64,000 nt of DNA from Paenibacillus sp. S150. GTDB taxonomy: Bacteria > Bacillota > Bacilli > Paenibacillales > Paenibacillaceae. A program made the translations under genes and the position numbers. This document shows positions 25,851 to 34,988 of this stretch, one piece after another (the stretch's first letter is position 1; the number at the start of each line of letters is the position of its first letter). A model generated the notes under the pieces. That model saw only the letters and a list, made by a program, of their open reading frames with translations. It was not told the origin of the DNA and did not search any database. The stretch is from NCBI RefSeq assembly GCF_019352175.1, contig NZ_JACBYI010000025.1, forward strand, positions 33,740 to 97,739, read 5' to 3'.

Positions 25851-26384
25851 ATGAACGTTATTTTTCTCTTACTGGGTCTCCTCTCTCCTTACTTAACGGC
25901 ATCTCCGCAAAACGTGTCTGTTCCTGCCGCTTGGCTGTACCCGCAGCCGTCCGCAGTGCTGGCCTTCGAGCATAATATGAATGCGAATCCCTACGTCGGC
26001 AGCTTCGATTCTTTGGCAGGGGTGCCGCTGCATGTGCCGGAAGAAGAACTGCTGCGGATTAAGGGCCTGCCGCTCGCCGTTACTCCGGACCCCTGGCAGG
26101 AATGCCAGGAGTATCACTACGCCGAGATGTCCGTCGGAATTTGTGAGGGAGCCGTACTATATGTGCATGTTGCTCCGGCACAGGCCGGAGAATATGGGCT
26201 GTACCTGAACGGACAGCGGATTGAGCCGCAAAGAAATAATCTCCATGAAATTCTGGGCAAGCCGGATTTCGTTGCCGAGGACGGAGATGTGTATTTGAGG
26301 GGGAATACTGCACTTAAGATCTACCGCAATGCACAAACGGGTGAATGGGACGGGGTTGATTTGTTTGACGGGAATTCCTCCTAA
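25851..26384 (+). CDS. Hypothetical exported protein
   Basis: A 177-residue protein with an N-terminal hydrophobic segment (MNVIFLLLGLLSPYLTA) that looks like a signal peptide, then a globular part with no recognised domain. Visible segments include LAFEHNMNANPYVGSFDSLA and GKPDFVAEDGDVYLRG. ATG 25851 is preceded by AAAGGCGGGATGG. It lies 77 bases after the DUF948 gene on the same strand and may share its stress-induced transcript. No function can be given. Confidence 0.65.
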   Translation: MNVIFLLLGLLSPYLTASPQNVSVPAAWLYPQPSAVLAFEHNMNANPYVGSFDSLAGVPLHVPEEELLRIKGLPLAVTPDPWQECQEYHYAEMSVGICEGAVLYVHVAPAQAGEYGLYLNGQRIEPQRNNLHEILGKPDFVAEDGDVYLRGNTALKIYRNAQTGEWDGVDLFDGNSS

Positions 26385-26387
26385 GGC

Positions 26388-26413
26388 GTTTCATACGCTG
26401 TAAAAATGGTTAA
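26388..26413 (+). promoter_or_regulatory. SigB-type promoter of the YflT-like gene
   Basis: GTTTCA (26388-26393), 14 bp, GGTTAA (26408-26413). It has the same -35 and spacing as the promoter before rsbV, and fits the gene's predicted role as a stress protein. Confidence 0.55.
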
Positions 26414-26472
26414 TGGAACTCAGTCATCTTTATAACGTTGCCCTCTTAAATATTTATAAGGAGCGTGATTTC

Positions 26473-26820
26473 ATGGATTCAATCCGTACGCAGGCTTATG
26501 CCAAGCTGCTTGAGAATGGTATTCAGGCGATAGAAGAAGTGAATCGGCTGCTGGGTAGCGGCTACACCAGGGATGACATCTATGTAATCAGCCACAATGA
26601 GGATCGGGAAGGCCGGATTGTGGATGCGGCGGGCGCGAATGAGGTCGGCTTGCAGGAAGAAGGATTATTCGGCGCGATTGCCAACATGTTCCGTTCACGG
26701 GGGGATGCGCTCCGCAACAAGATTACTTCACTGGGGTTCAGTGCGGCGGAAGCGGCTTTCTACGAAAAAGAGCTTGATTTGGGCAAGGTTCTCGTTATCG
26801 CCAAAAAAAACCTGCAATAA
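26473..26820 (+). CDS. YflT-like general stress protein (GSP17M family)
   Basis: A 115-residue cytoplasmic protein with the N-terminal domain of the heat-induced/general stress 17M family: a glycine-zipper-free core with GIQAIEEVNRLLGSGYTRDDIYVISHNEDR and a C-terminal helix ending DLGKVLVIAKKNLQ. ATG 26473 has AAGGAG 9 bases upstream; a longer in-frame start at 26413 overlaps the promoter and is rejected. B. subtilis relatives are SigB-controlled. Its position just upstream of the rsbY-K-M genes fits that. Confidence 0.85.
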   Translation: MDSIRTQAYAKLLENGIQAIEEVNRLLGSGYTRDDIYVISHNEDREGRIVDAAGANEVGLQEEGLFGAIANMFRSRGDALRNKITSLGFSAAEAAFYEKELDLGKVLVIAKKNLQ

Positions 26821-26859
26821 TTGATGGTTTTCGTATGGAGAGCTGTATAGTCCAATAGC

Positions 26860-26905
26860 GTAACCTCCAGTCCCACTGCAAGCGGTGGGGCTGGAGGTTA
26901 CTTTG
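26860..26905 (+). terminator. Terminator after the YflT-like gene
   Basis: GTAACCTCCAG...CTGGAGGTTAC, with inner CCCAC/GTGGG pairing, then CTTTGTTG. A family 1 repeat half follows immediately. Confidence 0.85.
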
Positions 26906-26957
26906 TTGAAAATATAAAAATTTATATGCTTCACGCTATAAATTATCCTTTTTCCAA
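26906..26957. repeat. Hairpin repeat, family 1, partial copy
   Basis: GAAAATATAAAAATTTATAT, then GCTTCACGCTATAAATTATCC, matches the first half of the elements at 51705 and 53306. As in those, it begins right after a terminator T-tract. The CGCCGTCC hairpin half is absent. Confidence 0.6.
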
Positions 26958-27057
26958 TATTTTGCTTTATGGAAACTGGCCGTTTAAATATCGTATGATA
27001 GAGCTGAACATTTCTGGATTTTACGGTTGAAACACTATTCGTGCGAGGTGAAGAGGT

Positions 27058-28230
27058 TTGAGAATTTTGATCGTAGACGACAATCCGACCAACGTAATCA
27101 TTATCCGTGAAATTCTAAAAAAAGAAGATTACCGGAATTTTATAACGGCAGCTTCGGCCAAAGAAATGCTGAAGCTGCTGGGGATCGGCTCCGGCCATGA
27201 AGGGGAGCGTCCGCGGCAGTCGGACATAGATCTGATTCTGCTGGATATGATGATGCCGGAGATGGACGGGATTGAGGCCTGCCGTGTTGTCCAGCAGCAT
27301 GAACATCTAAGGGATATACCCATTATTATGGTTACGGCCGTTGGCGATTCCAAGAAATTAGCGGAGGCGCTCGACGCCGGTGCCGTAGATTATGTGACCA
27401 AGCCGATTAACAAGGTGGAGCTGATGGCACGAATCCGGCTGGCGCTGCGCCTAAAGCGCGAGAAGGATTGGCATGTGGAACGGGATCAGCGGATTCAGGA
27501 TGAACTGAAGCTGGCTGCACTGGTGCAGAATGCGGTCCTAAGTCTGCCGCTGAAGGAAGAGGCGTTCGAGGTGCATGCCATCTATCAGCCTTCCTTCGAG
27601 CTTGCAGGCGACTTGTACGCCTGGTATCCGCTTGGAGAAGGGCGGTATGCCGTTATTCTGCTGGATATGATGGGACATGGCATATCCTCATCGCTTTTCT
27701 GTATGTTTCTGGCCTCCGTACTCAAGGATACCGTTACGACCTATGTGCAGCCTGAGAAGGTGATTCAGGAGCTGAACCGCCGTTTTAACCAGCTGTATAT
27801 CGAGAAGCAACTGGTGCAGTATTATTTTACGGCGATTTATCTGGTCATTGATACCCGGCTGAAGCGCATTGACTATGTGAATGCCGGACACCCGCCGGCG
27901 CTCTTCTTCGAAGGCGGGGCTTCCAGACCGTTCTTGCTGGAGAGCAACTGCCATCCGGTGGGCTTATTCGACACGATTGAAATTGAGCCGCAAACCCTTT
28001 TTTTCGAGGATGAAGGGCATTTGGTGCTCTACACAGACGGATTGCTGGAAATGGCAGAAGGCGGGCAGGAAGAGCAGCTGGAGTTTATGGTCTCGCATTT
28101 GAACGGAGGGCATGAATGGCAGGAGGAGCCGATGCGCGCTGCTTTCTTCAATGAAGCACCTAATCAGGAGCGCGACGATGACAAATGCCTGGTATGGATT
28201 TCGCTGAAGAAAGGAACAGATCCGGAATGA
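27058..28230 (+). CDS. rsbY: Response regulator - PP2C phosphatase RsbY
   Basis: Phosphatase that dephosphorylates the anti-anti-sigma factor RsbV and so releases SigB. The 390-residue protein has an N-terminal receiver (RILIVDDNPTNV, Asp in LILLDMMMPEMDG, Lys in VTKPINK, to about 125), a linker helix, and a SpoIIE/PP2C domain (about 165-388) with metal-binding LAGDLYAW, LLDMMGHGISS and DDDKCLVW. TTG 27058 follows GAGGTGAAGAGG. Its stop overlaps the start of the hybrid kinase (ATGA), so the two are translationally coupled. The same three-gene set with a CheR-type methylase is the RsbKY pathway known from Bacillus cereus. Confidence 0.9.
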   Translation: MRILIVDDNPTNVIIIREILKKEDYRNFITAASAKEMLKLLGIGSGHEGERPRQSDIDLILLDMMMPEMDGIEACRVVQQHEHLRDIPIIMVTAVGDSKKLAEALDAGAVDYVTKPINKVELMARIRLALRLKREKDWHVERDQRIQDELKLAALVQNAVLSLPLKEEAFEVHAIYQPSFELAGDLYAWYPLGEGRYAVILLDMMGHGISSSLFCMFLASVLKDTVTTYVQPEKVIQELNRRFNQLYIEKQLVQYYFTAIYLVIDTRLKRIDYVNAGHPPALFFEGGASRPFLLESNCHPVGLFDTIEIEPQTLFFEDEGHLVLYTDGLLEMAEGGQEEQLEFMVSHLNGGHEWQEEPMRAAFFNEAPNQERDDDKCLVWISLKKGTDPE

Positions 28231-31200
28231 AAATAAAGGCGAAACTGCTGATCGGCTTCAGTGCAATGCTGGCTATTATGCTGGCACTGACCTTCATTGG
28301 ATACGACCGGCTCAATTATATGAGCAGCCAGCTGGACAGCTTTCAGGAAAGATACAACAAGGGCCGTTCGTCCTCCGGACTCCGGGGGGAAGTGAACGAC
28401 ATGGCGCGTATTCTGACCATATCCATGCTGAATGCCGACAAGCTTTCGGTAGATTCCCAAAAAAGCGAGATTGACGCTAAAATTCAAAAAGCCGAAGAAT
28501 ATTTAAAGGCGATAGAGGATTCGACGAAAACAACGGAAGAAATGCAGTTGCTGAACCGGATTGATTCGGCTTATTCTGCTTATATCAATTATCAAAACAA
28601 AGTGCTTGAGATGCTCTCGGCAGGCTATTTTCAGAATGCCAATGCCTACCGGAATTCGGAGGGGCAGGATATTCAGAATGAGGTGCTGAGCAGCCTCAAT
28701 GCCCTCTCGGACTATAACGCCTTCAGAATGACTGAGCAGAACGCCAGTGCCCAGAGTGCCTATGAAAGATCCATTCAAATGGTAAACTTAATTATGATTG
28801 TGGGGCTGCTGCTGGGGCTTGGAGTCGTTTTGTGGGTGATTCCGAGCATTACGCGCGGCCTTAATGTCGTATCCATGATGATTAAGAGCTTCGGCAACGG
28901 CAAGCTCAGGGCCATCCGCCGGATCAGAGTTACCTCCAGGGATGAGATCGGGGATGTTGCCAGGGTATTCCAGGAAATGGCTGAAGATATCGAACAGAAG
29001 CAGGAACTGGAGAAGGTGTATGCGCAGGCGCAAAGTGACCAGGCCTGGCTGAATGCGAATATAGCCCGCGTGACGGATCTGCTGCGCGGAGTCAGCTCGC
29101 TGGAGCAGGTCTCGCAGACCTTCATCAGTGAATTCACCCCTGTGCTGGGCGCCCAATATGGGGTGCTCTACCTGAAGGGCCAGAAGAATCCTAATTTGCT
29201 GTCCAGCAGTGCCTATTATGCGGGAGAAGCGGGGAGCAAGCCCAGAGAAAGCTTCGAAATTGGCCAAGGCCTTGTCGGGCAAAGCGCACTGGATAAAAAG
29301 CCGATTAAGCTTGCCGAGGCTCCGGAGGATTATGTTTCGGTTGCTTCCGGATTTGGGGGCTCGCATCCGGACCATATCCTGATTTATCCGGTGCTTTTCG
29401 AGGATGAACTGATGGGCGTTGTTGAATTTGCTTCCTTCGCGCCCTTAAGCACTCTGCAGAATGAACTGCTGCATCAGCTTGCGAACAGCCTCGGTGTGAT
29501 TCTGAATAATGTCAGCCACCGGCTGGCGGTGGAAGAACTTCTGCGGGAATCGCAGGCGCTTACCGAAGAGCTGCAATGCCAGTCGGAGGAGCTGCAGACG
29601 CAGCAGGAAGAGCTTCGCCGCTCCAATGAGAATCTGGAGGAGCAGACGGATGCCCTGAGACGCTCCGAAGATTTGCTGCAGCGGCAGCAGGAAGAGCTGG
29701 AGCATTACAATACGGAGCTGGTCGCCAAGACCCGTGCGCTGGAGGATCAGGTGCAGCAGGTTGAAGAGAAGAAGGATGAAATTGAGCATGCCCGCAGCCA
29801 GCTGGAGAAGCAGGCTATGCAGCTGGCCGTGACCAGCAAATATAAATCCGAATTTTTGGCTAATATGTCGCATGAGCTGCGCACCCCACTGAACAGCCTG
29901 CTGATTCTGTCCCAGCTGCTTACAGAGAACAAGGACGGGAATCTGACGGAGAAGCAGGTGGAATTTGCGCATACAATCTATATGTCCGGCGCGGATTTGC
30001 TCAAAATGATCGATGAGATTCTTGATCTGTCCAAGGTGGATGCCGGCAAGATGGAGCTGAATTATGAAGAAATTCCCCTCACCGAGCTCAAGACCTTTGT
30101 GAAACAGAATTTTGCGCCGCAGGCTGTCAAAAAAGGGCTGTCATTGCGCCTTTCGTTCGATGAGCCGCTGCCGGATACGCTCTTCACAGACAGCCACCGG
30201 CTGAAGCAAATTTTGCGGAATTTGCTGTCCAACGCCTTTAAATTCACCAGTAAAGGCTTTGTGGAATTTTCAGTAAGTCCTGCGGAGAAGGACCATCTGC
30301 CCGCCTTCCTTCCGCATGAGTTCGAATACATTGCGATTTCCGTGAAAGACAGCGGGATCGGGATTCCGGCGGATAAGACAGATATAGTCTTTGAAGCCTT
30401 CCAGCAGGTGGACGGCACGACCAGCCGCAAATATGGCGGCACAGGACTAGGGCTGTCCATCAGCAGGGAGCTTGCAAGGCTCATGGGCGGAGCCATTGGA
30501 TTGGAATCACGCGAGGGGCAAGGCAGCAGCTTCACCCTGTACTTGCCGGTTAAAGGCGAATACAGCCTGTTACCGGGCGCGGTGGAGGCTGCGGCCGCCC
30601 AGGAGGTATCAGTCCTTGCCGGATACGCCAATGAGCTGAGGGCAGAACAATCGGAGGAGGTTTCATCTGCCCTTCCGGAGATTACCATTATGGAGGATGA
30701 CCGTGAGGATCTGTCGTCCAAGGATAAGATTCTCCTGATCATTGAGGATGATGACAAATTCGCCAAAATTCTGCTCGATATGGCCAGAGGCCGCGGCTTC
30801 AAGGGTCTGGTGGCCCTCCAGGGCGATACTGGTCTGAATATGGCCAAGACATATCTGCCGGATGCGGTCATCCTCGATATCCAGCTGCCGGTCATGGATG
30901 GCTGGGCAATACTCCGCGAGCTCAAGGGCTCCTCGCAGACCCGTCATATTCCTGTACATGTCATTTCAGTGAATGATGAAGTCAAGCAGGGGCTGATGAT
31001 GGGGGCGATGGCCTATTTAAGAAAGCCAACCTCCCGGGAAGCGCTGGACCGTGCGTTCTCGCAGATTGAGAATTATACGGACAGCACCCTGAAGCATTTG
31101 CTGATTGTAGAGGATGATGATATTCAGCGGCGTTCTATTATGGAGCTTATCGGACATGATGATGTAGCCATCACCGCAGTCTCGACGGGACAAGAAGCGC

Positions 31201-31895
31201 TGGACGAGCTGCGGAAGCAGAGATATGACTGCATGGTCCTCGACCTGATGCTGGATGATATGACCGGCTTTGAACTTCTGGACCAGATCCGTGATGATGA
31301 GGAGCTGAATGACCTGCCGATTATTATATATACCGGTAAGGATTTGGACAGCAAGGAAGAGACAAGACTGCGTAAATATGCAGAATCCATTATTATTAAG
31401 GATGTGCGTTCGCCGGAGAGACTGTTGGATGAAACTACGCTGTTCCTGCATCGGGTGGAAGCCAATCTGCCTGAAGACAAGCGTAAAATCCTGCAAAAGC
31501 TGCACAATAAAGAAGAATTGTTCGACGGCAAGAAAATATTGCTGGTGGATGATGATATCCGCAACGTCTTCGCACTTTCCAGTGTGCTCGAAGGCTACCA
31601 TATGGAAGTGAAATTTGCGGAGAACGGCCGTGAGGCGCTGGATATGCTGGTGGAGCAGGAGGATTATGATCTGGTGCTTATGGACATGATGATGCCGGAG
31701 ATGGACGGATATGAGGCCATGCGCCGGATCCGGCAGATGCCGCAGTACCAGAAGCTGCCGATAATTGCGCTTACAGCCAAGGCGATGAAAGAGGACCGGG
31801 CCAAGTGTATAGAAGCCGGAGCTTCCGATTACATGAAGAAGCCGATCAGCACGGAGCAGCTTCTTTCGCTAATGCGTGTGTGGTTGTATTCGTAA
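28227..31895 (+). CDS. rsbK: Hybrid histidine kinase RsbK-like, three receivers
   Basis: Membrane sensor expected to phosphorylate RsbY. The 1222 residues comprise: helix 1 (about 7-25), an extracellular four-helix/CHASE3-like region, helix 2 (about 188-210), HAMP (to about 265), GAF (about 285-435), a Glu/Gln-rich coiled coil (about 440-545), HisKA with the phospho-His in FLANMSHELRTPLNS, HATPase (DSGIGIPADK, GGTGLGLSIS), then receivers near 835-950 (ILDIQLPVMDG), 955-1075 (VLDLMLDDMTG) and 1100-1220 (LMDMMMPEMDG). ATG 28227 overlaps the rsbY stop. Only one receiver is usual in the described RsbK, so three suggest extra phosphorelay or integration steps. The coiled coil is a candidate target of the methylase encoded next. 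Confidence 0.88.
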   Translation: MKIKAKLLIGFSAMLAIMLALTFIGYDRLNYMSSQLDSFQERYNKGRSSSGLRGEVNDMARILTISMLNADKLSVDSQKSEIDAKIQKAEEYLKAIEDSTKTTEEMQLLNRIDSAYSAYINYQNKVLEMLSAGYFQNANAYRNSEGQDIQNEVLSSLNALSDYNAFRMTEQNASAQSAYERSIQMVNLIMIVGLLLGLGVVLWVIPSITRGLNVVSMMIKSFGNGKLRAIRRIRVTSRDEIGDVARVFQEMAEDIEQKQELEKVYAQAQSDQAWLNANIARVTDLLRGVSSLEQVSQTFISEFTPVLGAQYGVLYLKGQKNPNLLSSSAYYAGEAGSKPRESFEIGQGLVGQSALDKKPIKLAEAPEDYVSVASGFGGSHPDHILIYPVLFEDELMGVVEFASFAPLSTLQNELLHQLANSLGVILNNVSHRLAVEELLRESQALTEELQCQSEELQTQQEELRRSNENLEEQTDALRRSEDLLQRQQEELEHYNTELVAKTRALEDQVQQVEEKKDEIEHARSQLEKQAMQLAVTSKYKSEFLANMSHELRTPLNSLLILSQLLTENKDGNLTEKQVEFAHTIYMSGADLLKMIDEILDLSKVDAGKMELNYEEIPLTELKTFVKQNFAPQAVKKGLSLRLSFDEPLPDTLFTDSHRLKQILRNLLSNAFKFTSKGFVEFSVSPAEKDHLPAFLPHEFEYIAISVKDSGIGIPADKTDIVFEAFQQVDGTTSRKYGGTGLGLSISRELARLMGGAIGLESREGQGSSFTLYLPVKGEYSLLPGAVEAAAAQEVSVLAGYANELRAEQSEEVSSALPEITIMEDDREDLSSKDKILLIIEDDDKFAKILLDMARGRGFKGLVALQGDTGLNMAKTYLPDAVILDIQLPVMDGWAILRELKGSSQTRHIPVHVISVNDEVKQGLMMGAMAYLRKPTSREALDRAFSQIENYTDSTLKHLLIVEDDDIQRRSIMELIGHDDVAITAVSTGQEALDELRKQRYDCMVLDLMLDDMTGFELLDQIRDDEELNDLPIIIYTGKDLDSKEETRLRKYAESIIIKDVRSPERLLDETTLFLHRVEANLPEDKRKILQKLHNKEELFDGKKILLVDDDIRNVFALSSVLEGYHMEVKFAENGREALDMLVEQEDYDLVLMDMMMPEMDGYEAMRRIRQMPQYQKLPIIALTAKAMKEDRAKCIEAGASDYMKKPISTEQLLSLMRVWLYS

Positions 31896-31976
31896 GCCTG
31901 CTTTTGGGGTAATAGGATTACAGTACTAAATAAACCGGTCCGGAAATACGGTAAGCGCAAGGGAGCTTAGATAACA

Positions 31977-32846
31977 ATGACAGCGATGGAACGCGGGTAT
32001 GAAGAGCAATCTGCCCAGACCGGCACCAAACAGGAGCTTGAGCAGATAGAAATTGAGCTGCTTCTTAGCGGGGTGCATCGCCTTTACGGGTATGATTTCA
32101 GGAACTATGCGCTGCCTTCCCTGAAACGGCGGATCTGGCATCATGTACACGCGGAGAATGTGCCGAGTATATCTGCCCTGCAGGAGAAGGTGCTGCATGA
32201 CCGGAACTGCTTTGAACGGTTTGTATACACCCTGTCGATTCCTGTGACGGAGATGTTTCGGGACCCCGGGCTATTCCTGACCTTCCGCCAGAAGGTGGTT
32301 CCGCTGCTTCGTACCTACCCTTATATTCGGATTTGGCACGCCGGATGCTCCACAGGAGAAGAAGTGTACTCCATGGCTATCCTCCTGCATGAGGAAGGGC
32401 TGTACGACAAAGCGCGCATTTATGCCACCGATATGAACGCACGCTCGCTGCAGCAGGCCAAGGAAGGCGTGTACGAGATCAGCAAGATGAAGCAGTATAC
32501 CAAGAATTACATGGAGGCGGGCGGAACCCGTGCATTCTCCGAATATTATACAGCTAAATATAATTCGGTGATTCTGCAGCCCTATCTCCGCAAAAATATT
32601 ATTTTTGCAGAGCATAATCTGGCTACAGATACATCCTTTAACGAATTCAATGTCATCTTCTGCCGGAATGTCATGATCTATTTCAACGATGAGCTCAGGG
32701 ATCATGTGCATGGATTATTCCATGAAAGCCTAAGCCGGTTTGGAGTCCTGGTGCTCGGTTCCAAGGAATCTATACATTTTACCAGATACAGCGACAGCTA
32801 CGAGCCTTTGGATAGGGTTGAAAAAATATACCGCAAGAATAAGTAG
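31977..32846 (+). CDS. rsbM: CheR-type methyltransferase RsbM-like
   Basis: SAM-dependent glutamate O-methyltransferase of the CheR family, 289 residues, without chemotaxis genes nearby. The helical N-terminal domain (LLSGVHRLYGYDFRNYALPS) and the catalytic domain with SAM motif IWHAGCSTGEEVYSMAI (about 119-135), FNVIFCRNVMIYFN and GVLVLGSKESIHF are clear. ATG 31977 follows AAGGGAGC. In B. cereus, RsbM methylates the kinase RsbK and lowers SigB activity; gene order here (phosphatase, kinase, methylase) supports the same role. It begins 81 bases after the kinase gene. Confidence 0.88.
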   Translation: MTAMERGYEEQSAQTGTKQELEQIEIELLLSGVHRLYGYDFRNYALPSLKRRIWHHVHAENVPSISALQEKVLHDRNCFERFVYTLSIPVTEMFRDPGLFLTFRQKVVPLLRTYPYIRIWHAGCSTGEEVYSMAILLHEEGLYDKARIYATDMNARSLQQAKEGVYEISKMKQYTKNYMEAGGTRAFSEYYTAKYNSVILQPYLRKNIIFAEHNLATDTSFNEFNVIFCRNVMIYFNDELRDHVHGLFHESLSRFGVLVLGSKESIHFTRYSDSYEPLDRVEKIYRKNK

Positions 32847-32863
32847 CGGGTAAGGAGGGGCCA

Positions 32864-34534
32864 ATGGGGGTTCAAGAACCGATTCATATACTGCTTGTCG
32901 ATGACCGTCCTGAGAATCTGCTGGCGCTGGAAGCGGTGCTTGAGAGTCAGCATTATAAGCTTGTCAAAGCCAATTCCGGCGAAGAAGCGCTGCGGTGTCT
33001 GTTAAGGCATGAGTTTGCAGTGATTGTGCTGGACGTACAAATGCCGGGTATGGATGGAATTGAAACCGCCAAATTGATCAAATCCAGAGAGAAAACGAAG
33101 GATATTCCGATTATTTTCATCTCGGCCAACAGCAAGGAAGCGGAGCATTTGTTCGCCGGTTATTCTGCTGGTGCGATTGATTATATGGTCAAGCCCTTCA
33201 TCCCCCAGATTCTGAAATCCAAAATCGAAGGCTTTGTCGATATGTATCTTACCACCAAGAAGCATCAGATGCAGTCCATGCTTTTGCAGCAAAAGACGCA
33301 GGAGCTTGAGAAAATCAACGGGGAGCTGATCAAGGCCAAGGAAGAGGCGGAAATTGCCGCCAAAGCCAAGACGGAATTCCTGGCCATGATGAGCCATGAG
33401 ATTCGCACGCCGATGAACGGGGTGGTCGGGATGATTGACCTGCTCATGGAGACGGAGCTGACCCCTGAGCAGAAGGAGTATACGGAAATTATCCGTAAAA
33501 GTGCCGATACGCTGATTACCGTTATTAACGATATTCTTGATTTCACCAAAATGGAATCAGGCAAAATGGAAATGGAAGAGCAGCTGTTTGAGCTTCAGAC
33601 CACCATTCAGGAGGTATTTAGCCTATTTTCCGCAGAGGCTGGCAAAAAAAATCTTGAGCTGGCCTATTTCATTGACCAGAAGCTGCCCCGGCTGATCTAC
33701 GGGGATATGGCCCGTTTGCGGCAGGTATTGATTAATCTGGTGGCGAATGCGGTTAAATTCACCAATCAGGGGGGAGTTTACCTTGTTGCTTCCTGCACAT
33801 CTTCTGCAGATAATAAGCTTATGATTGAATTCACCGTTAAGGATACAGGCATTGGAATTTCTCCGGAGAAGTGTGACCGGCTGTTCCAGCCTTTTTCCCA
33901 GCTCGACTCATCCATGACGCGCAAGTATGGGGGAACGGGCTTGGGCCTGGCCATTTGCAAATCGCTGGTCGGAATGATGGGCGGCGAAATCCGCGTGGAG
34001 TCCATGGAAGAAAAAGGCGCCACTTTTGTTTTTACGATCAAAGCTACGGTGCCGGACGGCGAGCTCGGAAGAAATTTTCAGGAGGAAGAGCATTCCGGTG
34101 CCGTGCAAGATCACAGATGGCGCCAAAAAGTCCTTGTAGTGGATGATCACCCGATTAATCAACGGCTGATGGTGAGCATGCTGGACAAGCTGGGGTATGA
34201 TTCCACTGTGGCCGAGGATGGAAGCCAGGCGGTGGAGCTCTCTCTTCAGGAGGAATATGATTTTATTTTTATGGATCTGCAAATGCCGGTAATGGACGGA
34301 TTGACGGCTACTTCCAGGATTCGGCAAGGCTCAGGATATACTGCCACAAAGGCGGTGATTATTGCCATGACCGCCAATGTTATGGAAGGGATCCAGAACC
34401 GCTGCACAGCGGCAGGAATGGATGGATATATCAGCAAACCGCTGAAGATGAGCAGTTTGAGCCAGATTATTTCAAGTTACAGCACCAGGGACCTGCCGGC
34501 GGCTGAACAGAATACTTCCCTTTTCAAAGCGTAA
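32864..34534 (+). CDS. Hybrid kinase with N- and C-terminal receivers
   Basis: Soluble 556-residue signalling protein with no membrane segment. The N-terminal receiver (about 5-125; HILLVDDRPENLLALEAVLE, Asp in VIVLDVQMPGMDG) is followed by a coiled-coil linker, HisKA (phospho-His in FLAMMSHEIRTPMNG, about 180), HATPase (KDTGIGISPEK, GGTGLGLAIC) and a C-terminal receiver (KVLVVDDHPINQ, IFMDLQMPVMDG). ATG 32864 has AAGGAGGGG 6 bases upstream and starts 17 bases after rsbM, so it is in the same operon. It is an added component compared with the basic RsbK-Y-M set and may receive phosphate from RsbK through its N-terminal receiver. Confidence 0.88.
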   Translation: MGVQEPIHILLVDDRPENLLALEAVLESQHYKLVKANSGEEALRCLLRHEFAVIVLDVQMPGMDGIETAKLIKSREKTKDIPIIFISANSKEAEHLFAGYSAGAIDYMVKPFIPQILKSKIEGFVDMYLTTKKHQMQSMLLQQKTQELEKINGELIKAKEEAEIAAKAKTEFLAMMSHEIRTPMNGVVGMIDLLMETELTPEQKEYTEIIRKSADTLITVINDILDFTKMESGKMEMEEQLFELQTTIQEVFSLFSAEAGKKNLELAYFIDQKLPRLIYGDMARLRQVLINLVANAVKFTNQGGVYLVASCTSSADNKLMIEFTVKDTGIGISPEKCDRLFQPFSQLDSSMTRKYGGTGLGLAICKSLVGMMGGEIRVESMEEKGATFVFTIKATVPDGELGRNFQEEEHSGAVQDHRWRQKVLVVDDHPINQRLMVSMLDKLGYDSTVAEDGSQAVELSLQEEYDFIFMDLQMPVMDGLTATSRIRQGSGYTATKAVIIAMTANVMEGIQNRCTAAGMDGYISKPLKMSSLSQIISSYSTRDLPAAEQNTSLFKA

Positions 34535-34570
34535 TCCAATAAGTACCAATATGCCAATGTCGTGTTTTTT

Positions 34571-34596
34571 GTTTCAAGCGTAGGACTTTAGGGTTA
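34571..34596 (+). promoter_or_regulatory. SigB-type promoter of rsbV-rsbW-sigB
   Basis: GTTTCA (34571-34576), 14 bp, GGGTTA (34591-34596), 35 bases before the rsbV start. It implies positive autoregulation of the sigB operon. Confidence 0.7.
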
Positions 34597-34631
34597 TTGG
34601 TAAAGAAAACATTTATCAGGAGAGATTGTCT

Positions 34632-34970
34632 ATGAATACAAATAAAAGTGAAAAGTTCCACGCAAGAACCGAAACTGAAGACAATGTCTGCACGGTTTAT
34701 TTAATCGGAGAGCTCGATTTGTCGGTTGCTCCCGATTTTCGTCTGGTTATGGAACCGCTCGTTGGGGATACAGAACTTGATCTCGTGATCAATCTGCAGG
34801 AATTGAGATATATCGACAGCACGGGGATTGGCATTTTGCTCTCGATTCTCAAAGCAAGACATGGAATGGACGTTAAGTTTTCAGTCGAGGAAGTCCCGCC
34901 GCAAATACAGAAGCTGTTTGATATGACAGGCATCTCCAAGTTTTTTGCCCCCCAAGAGAATTCCCACTAG
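34632..34970 (+). CDS. rsbV: Anti-sigma factor antagonist RsbV
   Basis: STAS-domain protein, 112 residues, that binds the anti-sigma kinase RsbW when unphosphorylated and thereby frees SigB. The phosphorylatable Ser is in RYIDSTGIGILLSILKARH (about residue 61). The N-terminal ~15 residues are polar and longer than usual. ATG 34632 has AGGAGAG 7 bases upstream; a TTG at 34626 is less well placed. It is first in the rsbV-rsbW-sigB operon, preceded by a SigB-type promoter. Confidence 0.92.
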   Translation: MNTNKSEKFHARTETEDNVCTVYLIGELDLSVAPDFRLVMEPLVGDTELDLVINLQELRYIDSTGIGILLSILKARHGMDVKFSVEEVPPQIQKLFDMTGISKFFAPQENSH

Positions 34971-34988
34971 GAAAGGATCGAACTAAGG

